DNA of 64,000 nucleotides from NCBI GenBank assembly GCA_020850595.1, contig JADZEK010000160.1, positions 1-64,000 of the forward strand. Direction: 5' to 3'. The translations under genes and the position numbers were made by a program. This stretch comes from Anaerolineales bacterium (GTDB lineage: Bacteria > Chloroflexota > Anaerolineae > Anaerolineales > UBA6663). The notes beneath the pieces were generated by a model. It saw nothing but the letters and a program-made list of their open reading frames with translations, was not told where the DNA came from and ran no database searches. This document shows, piece after piece, positions 46,413 to 54,634 of this stretch (position 1 is its first letter; each line of letters begins with the position of its first letter).

Positions 46413-46876
46413 ACATAAAACTTGCAGCGGCGCTGCTGGCGGCGGGTCTGGTCCTGGCGGCCTGCGCGGCGCAAACCACCGAGGTGAGCGCGCCAGAGAT
46501 CGCCTATGGACAAGACCTGTGCGAGACGTGCGGGATGCTGATTGACCAGCCCCAACTGGCGGCGGCCTCCATTGACACGGCAGGACAGGCGCACAAGTTC
46601 GACGAAATCGGTGATATGATTCTGTTCCACGCTGAACATCCCACTATTCAGCCGAAGGCCTGGTTCGTGCATGACTATGAGACCGAAGCCTGGCTGCGGG
46701 CGGAGGATGCTTATTTCGTCTATCACCCCAACCATCTGACCACCATGGGGCACGGCCTGCTGGCTTTCGCCACAGAGTCCGCCGCCCAGGCCTGGGCCGC
46801 CGACCTTCCGGCCGAGGTGTTAAGCTTTGACGAGGCGCGCGCGGCCATGGCGACAATGGTCCACGCGAATCACTAA
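46409..46876 (+). CDS. nosL: Copper chaperone lipoprotein NosL
   Basis: The 155-residue lipoprotein (signal LVLAACA) has the NosL copper site LCETCGMLID with Cys and Met ligands, and the family's DEIGDMILF. It delivers copper to NosZ outside the membrane. ATG 46409 overlaps the nosY stop (ATGA), which decides the start over the longer frame. Confidence 0.93.
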   Translation: MNIKLAAALLAAGLVLAACAAQTTEVSAPEIAYGQDLCETCGMLIDQPQLAAASIDTAGQAHKFDEIGDMILFHAEHPTIQPKAWFVHDYETEAWLRAEDAYFVYHPNHLTTMGHGLLAFATESAAQAWAADLPAEVLSFDEARAAMATMVHANH

Positions 46877-46903
46877 CCTTAGATCAGACAGAGGAGAGGA
46901 ACG

Positions 46904-47308
46904 ATGCGCGCATTGAAAGCAAAAGTTGGGCTGGGGCTGCTGGCAAGCGCCCTGGCCGTCAGCCTGGCGGCCTGCGGCGGGGGGGCGACCCCCGCGCCGG
47001 CGGCGACCGCCACCAGCGCGGGCAACGCCGCCAACGGCGAAACGCTGTATCTCGGCACGTGCTCGGCTTGCCATGGGCCGGACGCCACCGGTGTCACCGG
47101 CCTGGGCAAGAACCTGCGCACCAGCACGTTTGTGGCTGAGCAGACCGATGAAGCCCTGCTCAAGTTCATCCAGACCGGGCGGCCGGCCTCCGACCCGCTC
47201 AACACCACCGGCGTGGATATGCCCCCGCGCGGCGGCAACCCGGCGCTGACCGACGCTAACCTCGCGGATATCATCGCCTACCTGCGCTCGATCCACCAGG
47301 GCAGCTAG
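46904..47308 (+). CDS. Small cytochrome c lipoprotein
   Basis: The 134-residue protein has a lipoprotein signal (SLAACGGG), one heme motif CSACHG and an axial Met in VDMPPRGG. In clade II clusters such cytochromes pass electrons to NosZ. GAGGAG precedes the start, 27 bp after nosL. Confidence 0.9.
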   Translation: MRALKAKVGLGLLASALAVSLAACGGGATPAPAATATSAGNAANGETLYLGTCSACHGPDATGVTGLGKNLRTSTFVAEQTDEALLKFIQTGRPASDPLNTTGVDMPPRGGNPALTDANLADIIAYLRSIHQGS

Positions 47309-47343
47309 CCGAGCGCGCCGCGGCGCTGGAGGAGCGCCCAAGG

Positions 47344-47589
47344 ATGGCCGAGACCAGCCCGGCACCCCCCAACCCACAGCGGATAGACCCGCTGACCAAG
47401 CTGCCGCTGCCGGATCCGTTTCCGGAATATGTGCGCTGCCCGCACTGTGGCGTACCGGAGGTGGAGGTGTACTGCTACCAGGCGGAGGCCGCCTGCCACA
47501 ACTGCGGGCGGGCCTTCGCGCATGCGCGGCCGCCAGGCTGCGGCACCTACCCTTTCTGTAAGCGCGGGCAGGCGCCGGAAGCGGGCTAG
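47344..47589 (+). CDS. Small zinc-ribbon protein
   Basis: The 81-residue protein has two pairs, CPHC and CHNC, about 19 residues apart, suited to binding one zinc, plus two later Cys (GCGTYPFC). It ends the nos gene run. Its stop shares bases with the stop of the converging regulator (CTAG at 47586-47589). No function is known. Confidence 0.65.
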   Translation: MAETSPAPPNPQRIDPLTKLPLPDPFPEYVRCPHCGVPEVEVYCYQAEAACHNCGRAFAHARPPGCGTYPFCKRGQAPEAG

Positions 47590-48290
47590 CCCGGCTGGGC
47601 CTGCTGCCGCAAGGCGGGCAGGTCGCGCAGGAGCAGGTAGCCGCCGCGGCGCGTTTCGAGCCAACCCTGAGCGCTAAAGCGCGAGAGGGTGCGGATGGCG
47701 GTCTCGAGGGTGGTGCCCGCCATGTCGGCCAGGTCTTGGCGCGATAGGGGGATGGTCAGCAGCCTTCCATCGGGTTCAGCGCGGCCGACACGGTCGGCCA
47801 ACTTAACCAGGATGTGGGCCAGGCGCCGTTCGACGCGCTCGCCGGCCAGAATTTGCAGGCCCATGAGCGAGTGCAGGCGGCCGCCCAACATGCGGATCAG
47901 GCGGCGAGCCAGGACGGGGTGGTTGTCGAGCAGGCGCGTGTACGCTTCGCGCGAGAAGCTGAGGGCCTCCACGGGGGTGAAGGCGACGGCGGCGGCCGGG
48001 TGGGTCTCCATGAACAACACCGTGCCGCCGAAGACCTCGCCCGTTGAGATGACTTCCAGGATCACCTCCCGGCCATCCAACTCACGGTGGACGATCTTGA
48101 CTTCCCCGGCCTGCAACAGCCACACGCGGTCGCACGGCGTGCCCTGGTAGAAGATGACGGCCTCGCGCGCAAAGTGATAGGCGCGGGTGTTCTCAGCCAG
48201 GAGAGCCAGATCGCGCTCGGGCAGGCCGGCCAAGAGCGGCAGGCCGCCCAATAACGACAAGGCGGACGGCAGGGCGGTCATGGCCGTCAT
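47586..48290 (-). CDS. Crp/Fnr-family transcription regulator
   Basis: The 234-residue protein has a cyclic-nucleotide-type beta barrel (about 15-125, with GEVFGGTVLFMETHPAAAV) and a C-terminal winged helix (LSRQDLADMAGTTLETAIRT). There are no N-terminal Fe-S cysteines as in Fnr, so it is not a direct Fnr. It could sense NO, heme or another ligand. Position beside the nos genes suggests it controls them. ATG 48290 and 48281 are both possible starts; the longer frame is unlike the family. Confidence 0.88.
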   Translation of the reverse strand: MTAMTALPSALSLLGGLPLLAGLPERDLALLAENTRAYHFAREAVIFYQGTPCDRVWLLQAGEVKIVHRELDGREVILEVISTGEVFGGTVLFMETHPAAAVAFTPVEALSFSREAYTRLLDNHPVLARRLIRMLGGRLHSLMGLQILAGERVERRLAHILVKLADRVGRAEPDGRLLTIPLSRQDLADMAGTTLETAIRTLSRFSAQGWLETRRGGYLLLRDLPALRQQAQPG

Positions 48291-48324
48291 TATAACGCGG
48301 AGCAATCTGCAGCAAGGACTACGG

Positions 48325-48675
48325 ATGACAACCTTTCCCGAGATCTTTCGCATCAACCTGAGTGAGCAGGCGTCAGCGGTGCCCGCAGACAGCATCCTCA
48401 GCCGCACGGTGTATAGCGACGCGCAGGTGCAGGCGATCTTGTTTAGCTTCGCGGCCGGGCAGGAACTGTCGGAGCACACCGCGGCCGTGCCGACGATCAT
48501 TCACATCCTGGCGGGCGAGGGGACTCTGACGCTGGGGGCCGAGGCGCCTCAGCCGGCGGGGCCGGGCACCTGGGCGCACCTGCCGGCGCGCCTGCCGCAC
48601 GCGGTGGAAGCGCACACGCCGCTGACGATGCTGCTGTTGATGCTGCGCGGCGGCGAGGCGTCAAAAGCGAGTTAG
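48325..48675 (+). CDS. Small cupin protein
   Basis: The 116-residue protein forms one cupin barrel; GQELSEHTAAVPTIIHILAG and PARLPHAVEAHTP carry the metal-type His and Glu positions. The substrate is unknown. It diverges from the Crp/Fnr gene with only 34 bp between starts, so that regulator may control it. AAGGA precedes ATG 48325. Confidence 0.8.
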   Translation: MTTFPEIFRINLSEQASAVPADSILSRTVYSDAQVQAILFSFAAGQELSEHTAAVPTIIHILAGEGTLTLGAEAPQPAGPGTWAHLPARLPHAVEAHTPLTMLLLMLRGGEASKAS

Positions 48676-48817
48676 CGAGCGCCCAACCCGGCAGACACGG
48701 CCTGGGCGGCCTGACCCGGGCCGCGACCCGAGCGCACGCATCTTAGACGGCACAACCTACAACCGCCCCGCGGCACTTGGCCGGCGGGGCGGCTTGGTGT
48801 TGCCCGGCGCGCCCGGC

Positions 48818-51112
48818 TTACTGCCCGCGCGCCAGGAGCGGCAGGTAGGCACGCGGCGTGAAGGGCACCCGGGGCGGAAGGACGAAGAGCGTGATGGACT
48901 GCGCGGGATAGGTGGCGGTGAAGCCCGCGGCCGTGACGGGCTGATCGGGCAGGGGCAGGATGGCGCTCAGGTTGGCGGCGCTGTAGCGGTACACGCTCGC
49001 GGCCGGGGCGGGGTCGAAGCCGCTCAGGCTGAGCGCGCTGGTCAGCGGCGTGGTGAGCGATTTGTTGATGACCACGATGGTCAGCGCGCCGTCTTCGGGG
49101 CGGCGGGCGGCGAAGACCGACACCTGCGTCTCGGCGCTGCTGGCGGCGCTGACGCTCTGGCTGCCGAAGCGGTGGTGCTGCCCATCGTAGTTGCGATACA
49201 GGCGAAAGGCAAAGGCGCCGGGTTGGCTGCTGGTGGGCGGGTCCCATAGCGTTGCCAGGTCGAGGCCCTCGCGCCCAAAGATGCCCAGCACGTCCGCCTG
49301 GGCCACCGCGCCGTTGATGTGGTTGAGCGCGCCCCAGTTGTACTCGCTAATGGCCAGCTTGGTGCCGGGATAGTAGGCGTCTACCCACGCGCGCATGCGC
49401 GGGATGAGATAGATCGGCTGATCAATCCAACTCCCGTCGAGGTAGTCGGGGTTCCACAACTGCTGGGTAGACTCCAGCCGCAGCGCCTGCGTGGCGGCCG
49501 ACCCGGCCGCGGGCGAGAACAGCCCGGCGGCCTGAGGGTAGAGGTGCAGATCCAGGTAGTCTAACAGCCGGACACCGTGCGCCGTCTCATAGGCCTGCAT
49601 CTGCGCCAAGTACCAGGGCACATAGGGCAGGTCGCCGTGCGCCAGCCGGTCGGGGCGGGTGTTCCACCAGTCGCCGCCCGCCGCCACGTCGAGCGCGGAG
49701 TAGAAGTACTCCACCCAGCCCCAGGCCACCGGGCCGAGCGTCTGGGCCTGCGGGTCGGCGGCCTTGATGGCGGCGGCGTAGGCGTAGGTGCGGTCGCGCA
49801 TCTCGTCGTAGCTGTTCGGCGCAGGATGCACGTCGCGGTGCGTGTCTGACCAGAGCATGGGTTCGTTGTCGAGGTTGTAGAAGCGCACGCCGCCGTCGCC
49901 GATCGGGCCAAACTCGGCGGCGAGGTGCGCCATCCAGTCGGTGACGAAGCCGGGCGTGATCGCCAGGCTGGTGTCGGTGGGGTCATTGCCGGTGACGGCC
50001 GCGCCGCCGGGCTGCACCCCGTTACCGCAATCACTGTTATCGGGCGCGGCGCTCTGCTGCGCCCCGTACTTGCTGATGCTGAAACCGCAGGCGCGCTCGC
50101 GTGGGCCTTTGGGGGCCCAGCCGATGAGGGGCACGGTCAGCAGGGTCTCGGTGTTGGTGCGGTTGTTCTGCGCCACAAACGCATCGCCGGCCGAGCCGGA
50201 GGGCAGCGCGCCCTCGTCGGCCACGTCGTTAGGGATGTTCTGGAAGAACCAGTCGCTGGCGTGGTTGGAGATATCCAACTGCCAGTTGTAGCGCGTGGTA
50301 GCGTTGCCGCCCCAGCGGTTCACCGGCAGGTCAATGTCTTCGGCCAGCGCCTCTTCGGCGAAGTTCAGGCCGTAGATGTACGGGCTGATGGTGTGATCTA
50401 CCTGGGCGGCGTCCACGCTCAGGGTCGGCCCGGCGCCGGGCGGCGGCGCGGTGGGCGTAGGCGCCAGGCCGGACTCGAAGCTCAGGTCGTCCAGGTAAAA
50501 CACCGGCTGCGCATGGTCGGTGTTGTTGAAGAAATCTACCGCCGCGATGGACGGCCAGTTGCCCAGCGCCGTGAGCGCGAGGCTCACCTGGGTCCAGGCG
50601 TTGGCGGTGGGGGTGATGACCACCTGCTCCTGGCTGCCGCCCGTGCCTTCGAGCATGACGGTGACTTGCTGGCCGCCGCTGGGGCCGCCGTGCACCCAAA
50701 AGCGCAGCGTGTCGTAGGCGGCGGCGTTGAGTTCGGCGGGGTAGGCGAGCTTGAGGCCACCCCAGCCGCCAGTGTAGGTGACGGCGATGGCGTGCGCGCC
50801 GCTGTGCACCGGCGCGGCGGCGGTGAGGTCACGCGTGATCGGGTCCCACGACCAGTCGTTCCAGCCGCCGGCGAGCGCGTCGGCGTAGAGGGTGTGGCCG
50901 GCGGCGGCCAGGGCGGGCGCGGTGGTGGACTGGGCCGGCGGCGTGGTCGCGGCGGCGGTTTGGTTCGTGGGGGCGGCGCGCGGGGTGGCCGTAGGCTCCG
51001 GCAGCGTGGTGGGCGTGGGCGTGGCCGGCAGCGCGGCGACGACGCAAGCCATGAGGGTCAGCGTCAGCGGCAGGCTGAACAGCAAGTTGGCAGGGCGCGG
51101 CCGGCGGGGCAT
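48818..51112 (-). CDS. Secreted glycoside hydrolase, family 44-like
   Basis: The 764-residue protein has an N-terminal signal or lipoprotein signal (TLTLMAC), a Pro/Thr-rich linker, a carbohydrate-binding-like beta domain (about 70-215) and a GH44-type catalytic domain. FYNLDNEP (Glu417, acid/base) and ISEYNWG (Glu590, nucleophile) are the two catalytic glutamates. Family 44 enzymes cut beta-1,4 glucans and xyloglucan with retention. The C-terminus, RAYLPLLARGQ, resembles that of the RHS protein in this window. Confidence 0.88.
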   Translation of the reverse strand: MPRRPRPANLLFSLPLTLTLMACVVAALPATPTPTTLPEPTATPRAAPTNQTAAATTPPAQSTTAPALAAAGHTLYADALAGGWNDWSWDPITRDLTAAAPVHSGAHAIAVTYTGGWGGLKLAYPAELNAAAYDTLRFWVHGGPSGGQQVTVMLEGTGGSQEQVVITPTANAWTQVSLALTALGNWPSIAAVDFFNNTDHAQPVFYLDDLSFESGLAPTPTAPPPGAGPTLSVDAAQVDHTISPYIYGLNFAEEALAEDIDLPVNRWGGNATTRYNWQLDISNHASDWFFQNIPNDVADEGALPSGSAGDAFVAQNNRTNTETLLTVPLIGWAPKGPRERACGFSISKYGAQQSAAPDNSDCGNGVQPGGAAVTGNDPTDTSLAITPGFVTDWMAHLAAEFGPIGDGGVRFYNLDNEPMLWSDTHRDVHPAPNSYDEMRDRTYAYAAAIKAADPQAQTLGPVAWGWVEYFYSALDVAAGGDWWNTRPDRLAHGDLPYVPWYLAQMQAYETAHGVRLLDYLDLHLYPQAAGLFSPAAGSAATQALRLESTQQLWNPDYLDGSWIDQPIYLIPRMRAWVDAYYPGTKLAISEYNWGALNHINGAVAQADVLGIFGREGLDLATLWDPPTSSQPGAFAFRLYRNYDGQHHRFGSQSVSAASSAETQVSVFAARRPEDGALTIVVINKSLTTPLTSALSLSGFDPAPAASVYRYSAANLSAILPLPDQPVTAAGFTATYPAQSITLFVLPPRVPFTPRAYLPLLARGQ

Positions 51113-51166
51113 GGCCCTTAGTCTAGTGGATTTCGCACCGGGCGGGAACGGTACTCAGGGCCGAGG

Positions 51167-52417
51167 TTAGAACAACCGGGGTTGATGATTGGGGGCGCGG
51201 CCGTCGAGCAGGATATAGGGCGCGGCGCGGTTGGCGTTGATGCCTAACTGCTGCAAATCGCGCAGGTCGCGCAGGCGACCGCGGCGGCGCGCTTGCAGGA
51301 GCGTGTCGGCCGACTTAGGGCCGATGCCGGGCACACGCAGCAGCGTGGGCCGGTCGGCGCGGTTGAGTTCTACCGGCCGCTCAGTCAGGTTGGCGGCGGC
51401 CCAGCCCAGCTTGGGGTCCACCTCCAGCGGCAGGCGGCCGGCGGGGGTGAAGGGCAGGTCTTCCAGGTCGAAGCCGTAGTCGCGCAGCAAGAAGGAGGCC
51501 TGATAGAGCCGGTGCTCGCGCCAGGGGTTCTCGGCCGGGAGCGCTTCCAGCGGCGTCTGCGGCACGGGGCGGAAGGCTGAGTAGTACACCCGCGCCAGCC
51601 GCAGCTGCCGGAGGAGGTAACTGCTGGCGGTCAGGATTTCCAGATCGTCTTCACCCACCGCGCCCACCACAAACTGCGTGACGACCGACGGCCAGCGGCC
51701 CTTGAACGCGCCGCGCGGCGCTTCGCCGCGGCGGATCTCATCTACCCACCTGAGCGGCTGCAGCAGTTCTTCCACGAAGACCTTTTGCGGAGCCAGGCGC
51801 TGCAAGCGCGCGGTGGTCGGCGCTTCCAGGTTGATGGAGACGCGGTCGGAAAGCTGCATGGCGCGGCGCACCTGGTCGCGTTCGACGCCGGGCATGAGCT
51901 TGAGATGCACGTAGCCGCCGAAGTGGTGCTTGGCGCGCAGGATGTCAATGGTGTCGAGCAGGCGGTCTTGCGTGCGCGCGCCGCCGCCCGCCACACCCGA
52001 GCTGAGGAACAGCCCGTTGGCCGCGCCGCCGGCGGCGATCTGCGTGAAGACTTGCGCCATCTCGTCCGGCTTGAAGGTGGCCCGGCGGTAGTTGCGCCCG
52101 GCGCGGAAGGGGCAGTAGTAGCAGTTGCGCTCGCAGGCCGAGGTGAGCATGGTCTTGAGGAGCGCCAGGCGCCCGCCGCCCGGCAGCGCCGCCTGGTGGA
52201 TGCCCAGGGCGCTCGGCTTGCGCACCAGGCTGCTCTTTAGGGCCGGCGCTTGCGGCCCGCTATCGAAAGCGGCGCGCAGCGCGGCCGGCGAATGGCCGCA
52301 CGGCGCCCGGCGGTGGGGGTCCACCCAGCCCGCGGGGCGCGCGGCGCTTTCGGCTTCTTCGGCCGGCTCGAGCAGCGTCTGTTGGTTGAGGAAGCGCAGC
52401 TTATCTACCGCATCCAT
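51167..52417 (-). CDS. Radical SAM DNA modification/repair-type protein with helix-hairpin-helix
   Basis: The 416-residue protein has the radical SAM cluster motif CERNCYYC, then NYRRATFKPDEMA and LFLSSGV, as in the putative DNA repair radical SAM family that is usually paired with a uracil-DNA-glycosylase-like gene. The C-terminus has a DNA-binding helix-hairpin-helix (LLRVPGIGPKSADTLLQAR). No glycosylase gene is adjacent here. It starts 8 bp after the MFS gene on the same strand, so the two are co-transcribed. Confidence 0.88.
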   Translation of the reverse strand: MDAVDKLRFLNQQTLLEPAEEAESAARPAGWVDPHRRAPCGHSPAALRAAFDSGPQAPALKSSLVRKPSALGIHQAALPGGGRLALLKTMLTSACERNCYYCPFRAGRNYRRATFKPDEMAQVFTQIAAGGAANGLFLSSGVAGGGARTQDRLLDTIDILRAKHHFGGYVHLKLMPGVERDQVRRAMQLSDRVSINLEAPTTARLQRLAPQKVFVEELLQPLRWVDEIRRGEAPRGAFKGRWPSVVTQFVVGAVGEDDLEILTASSYLLRQLRLARVYYSAFRPVPQTPLEALPAENPWREHRLYQASFLLRDYGFDLEDLPFTPAGRLPLEVDPKLGWAAANLTERPVELNRADRPTLLRVPGIGPKSADTLLQARRRGRLRDLRDLQQLGINANRAAPYILLDGRAPNHQPRLF

Positions 52418-52425
52418 GCCCCGGA

Positions 52426-53688
52426 TTATAGAACAGATGTTTTGATTGTCAATCGCGGCAGACCCAAGAACACCACCACCGGCCCGAGCAGCAGCAGCCA
52501 CATGGTCACCGACAGGCCCAGTGTCTGGGCCAGCCACCCCAGCGTCGCAGGCACCAGGCCGGTCACGAGGCTAAAGGCCGCACCCACCGCCACCGCCGTG
52601 CCTGACTGGCCCGGCAGCGCCGAGTAGAGCCGGCCCTGCAAGATGGCGTACCACCCGGCGTTGGCCAGGCCCATGAGCGCCAGCAGGACGAGCTTGGCCG
52701 GATACCCCGGCGCGAGCAGGAAGCCGATGAAGAGGCCGGTCATGACCGCCGCTGACCAGCGCAGATACGTCAGGCCGGGCACGCGCTCCAGCAGCGGGAT
52801 GATCAGCGCGTCTGACAGCAGCCCGGCGATGCTCCAGACCGAGACGGCCGCGGCCGCCAGCACCGGCGTCACGCCCGCCACGTCTACCATATACAGCGCC
52901 AGGAAGCCGAGCAAGATATCGAGCATGAAGTCGGAGAACTCCAGCAGGACAAGCCAGCGCAGCACTTCCTTGCGGCGCAGCGCGGCCGCCGCCTGGCGCA
53001 GCCCCGCCCACAGGCCGCCCGCGAGGCTCTGCTCGGCACGCGCCGCGGCTGGCCGAGTGCGCAGGCGCGGCTGCCGCCACACCAGTAACGTGAGCAGCAG
53101 TGATACCGCGCCCAGCCCGATGAACACGCCGCGCCAGTTGACGCCCAACAGCGCCGCCACGCCCAGCAGCAGCGGGCCGCCCACCACGCCCAGCGAGCCG
53201 GCCAGAGTCCAGCGCGCCATGAGGTGCTCGTGACGACTTGGCTCTAGATCCATGAGCGTGGCCTGCGACAGGCTGACAAACGCGCCGGAGGCCGGGTAGA
53301 ACAGCAAGAAACTGAGCAGGAGCAGGGCGAAGTTGGGGGACAGCCCGGTGAGGAAGGCCGCCAGCGTGAAGCACAGGCCGCCGCCGACGACCAGCAGCCA
53401 GCGCTTCCAGGTGTCGGCCAGCACGCCGAACACCGGCTCGACGAGCGCGCTGAGCAGGTTGGGCAGACCCAGCAGCAGGCCGATTTGGGCGTAGGAGAGG
53501 TTCAGGTCGGTGCGAATGAGGGGCCAGGCCGCCTCACGCACACCGAAGACCAGCTCGTCGAGAAACTCAACCGCCAGCAGCAGGGCCACGAAGACCACCG
53601 GGCCGCGCAGCGCCCGCTGCCAGTTGGGCCGGCGCCGGGCGGGTTGAAACACAGGTTCAGGTTCAGGTTCAGGAGTTAAAGCAGACAC
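52426..53688 (-). CDS. MFS transporter
   Basis: The 420-residue protein has about 12 membrane helices and the major facilitator layout, including GLPNLLSALVEPVFGVLADTWKR with the loop 2-3 signature Asp and basic residues. The substrate cannot be told. The N-terminus holds EPEPEP, encoded by three GGTTCA repeats on the plus strand. Confidence 0.88.
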   Translation of the reverse strand: MSALTPEPEPEPVFQPARRRPNWQRALRGPVVFVALLLAVEFLDELVFGVREAAWPLIRTDLNLSYAQIGLLLGLPNLLSALVEPVFGVLADTWKRWLLVVGGGLCFTLAAFLTGLSPNFALLLLSFLLFYPASGAFVSLSQATLMDLEPSRHEHLMARWTLAGSLGVVGGPLLLGVAALLGVNWRGVFIGLGAVSLLLTLLVWRQPRLRTRPAAARAEQSLAGGLWAGLRQAAAALRRKEVLRWLVLLEFSDFMLDILLGFLALYMVDVAGVTPVLAAAAVSVWSIAGLLSDALIIPLLERVPGLTYLRWSAAVMTGLFIGFLLAPGYPAKLVLLALMGLANAGWYAILQGRLYSALPGQSGTAVAVGAAFSLVTGLVPATLGWLAQTLGLSVTMWLLLLGPVVVFLGLPRLTIKTSVL

Positions 53689-53842
53689 ACGCCACCTCGC
53701 AGGAGACCGGATGAGAGCGACACAACGACGACCATCCGGGCGAGGCGGCGGGGGGCGCGCCCAGGCGACGCGACAGAACTAACGGGGTGGGTGAAAGTGG
53801 CTGGGAGCGTACATGCGGCGGATTATAGCACGGGCAGACAAC

Positions 53843-53872
53843 AAAAAAGCCTCGGCGCGGGGCCGAGGCTTC
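53843..53872 (-). terminator. Intrinsic terminator of the cold-shock gene
   Basis: On the minus strand GCCTCGGC pairs with GCCGAGGC across a 4-5 base loop and is followed by six T. It lies 20 bp after the cold-shock stop. Confidence 0.88.
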
Positions 53873-53890
53873 GGATGACCAACCAGGACG

Positions 53891-54127
53891 CTAGGCGGCC
53901 GGTTCTTCCTTCTTCGCCAGGTCTACCACGTTGGCCGCCTGGGGACCCTTGGCTGAATCTTCGATCTCGAACTCCACGCGCTGCCCCTCCTCAAGGTTCC
54001 GGTAGCCGTCGCCGGCGATGGCTGAGAAATGGACGAAGACGTCCTTTTCACCGCTATCGGGGCTGATGAAGCCATAGCCCTTCACCCGGCTGAACCACTT
54101 GACGGTGCCCAAAATGCGTGCGCTCAT
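53891..54127 (-). CDS. csp: Cold-shock domain protein
   Basis: The 78-residue protein is one cold-shock OB fold with both RNA-binding motifs: KGYGFISP and VFVHFSAI. It binds single-stranded RNA and melts hairpins, and family members act as antiterminators. ATG 54127 has AAGGAGG 10 bp before it; the longer frame is not homologous. A terminator-like hairpin lies in its leader at 54222. Confidence 0.95.
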   Translation of the reverse strand: MSARILGTVKWFSRVKGYGFISPDSGEKDVFVHFSAIAGDGYRNLEEGQRVEFEIEDSAKGPQAANVVDLAKKEEPAA

Positions 54128-54221
54128 GTGCCTGGGGCCTCCTTCAACCCCATTGTGTAGAGCGAGGTCCCCGATTTGCCCCACCCCGGATGCGCAGCGC
54201 GGAAGACTCGGCCGCCCAAAC

Positions 54222-54253
54222 AAAAAACGCCAGGCCGACGAACAAGGCTGGCG
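54222..54253 (-). terminator. Terminator-like hairpin in the cold-shock leader
   Basis: On the minus strand CGCCAGCC and GGCCTGGCG form a stem with a loop of about 9 bases, followed by TTTTTTG. It lies between the promoter at 54323-54351 and the csp start, so it may act as an attenuator. Confidence 0.72.
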
Positions 54254-54322
54254 ATTCTAGCTCAGGCGCGCGACACGCTGATGGCTGACATGAAGTAGAG
54301 CACGGACCTCAGAGTGCCGGTG

Positions 54323-54351
54323 AGCGTAACATGCTTTGGCCGGCAAGTCAA
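54323..54351 (-). promoter_or_regulatory. Minus-strand promoter upstream of the cold-shock gene
   Basis: TTGACT (54351-54346) and TACGCT (54328-54323) are 17 bp apart on the minus strand. A transcript would begin near 54316, about 190 bases before the csp start codon. A 9-codon frame (54291-54262) lies between it and the hairpin. Confidence 0.5.
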
Positions 54352-54487
54352 ACATGGCCGCGAGCGGCCCAAACAGCCCAGAATCCTCGGAAAAAATGGT
54401 CGCCGGAGGTGGGCAGAGGTTCAACCAATTGCGTACGCCAAAGCGTGAAAGCGCAGGTGGCGCGAGTAGCAACGGCCCTGGAATTGG

Positions 54488-54516
54488 TTGACCGCCCCGC
54501 CCCCACCTGCTACAAT
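54488..54516 (+). promoter_or_regulatory. Sigma-70-type promoter of the thiamine operon
   Basis: TTGACC and TACAAT are separated by 17 bp. The expected transcript start, near 54523, is just before the TPP riboswitch. Confidence 0.8.
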
Positions 54517-54533
54517 CAGTGTAACTGCTCGAC

Positions 54534-54630
54534 ATATCGGGAGCTCGGTGAAACCGGGCTGAGAGGGCCGCTGCGCGGTGCTACGCGGCCGACCGAATGA
54601 ACCTGACGGGTAATGCCGGCGGAGGGAACC
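54534..54630 (+). ncRNA. TPP riboswitch (THI element)
   Basis: The conserved parts are present in order: GGGCTGAGAG (54556-54565), a P3 stem (GGCCGC...GCGGCC), then GAACCTGACGGGTAATGCCG and GGAGGGAACC. Thiamine pyrophosphate binding would fold the element and lower expression of the operon downstream. The last part, GGAGGG, is also the likely ribosome binding site of thiN, 8 bp before ATG, so ligand may block translation as well. Confidence 0.94.
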
Positions 54631-54634
54631 AAGC

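Noticed and set aside
48760-48795. A terminator between the cupin and GH44 genes
   Set aside because: A GC-rich hairpin can form, but neither side has a T-run.
53652-53673. GGTTCA hexamer repeats as a phase-variation switch
   Set aside because: Units of six bases keep the frame, so slippage would only change the number of Glu-Pro pairs in the MFS protein.
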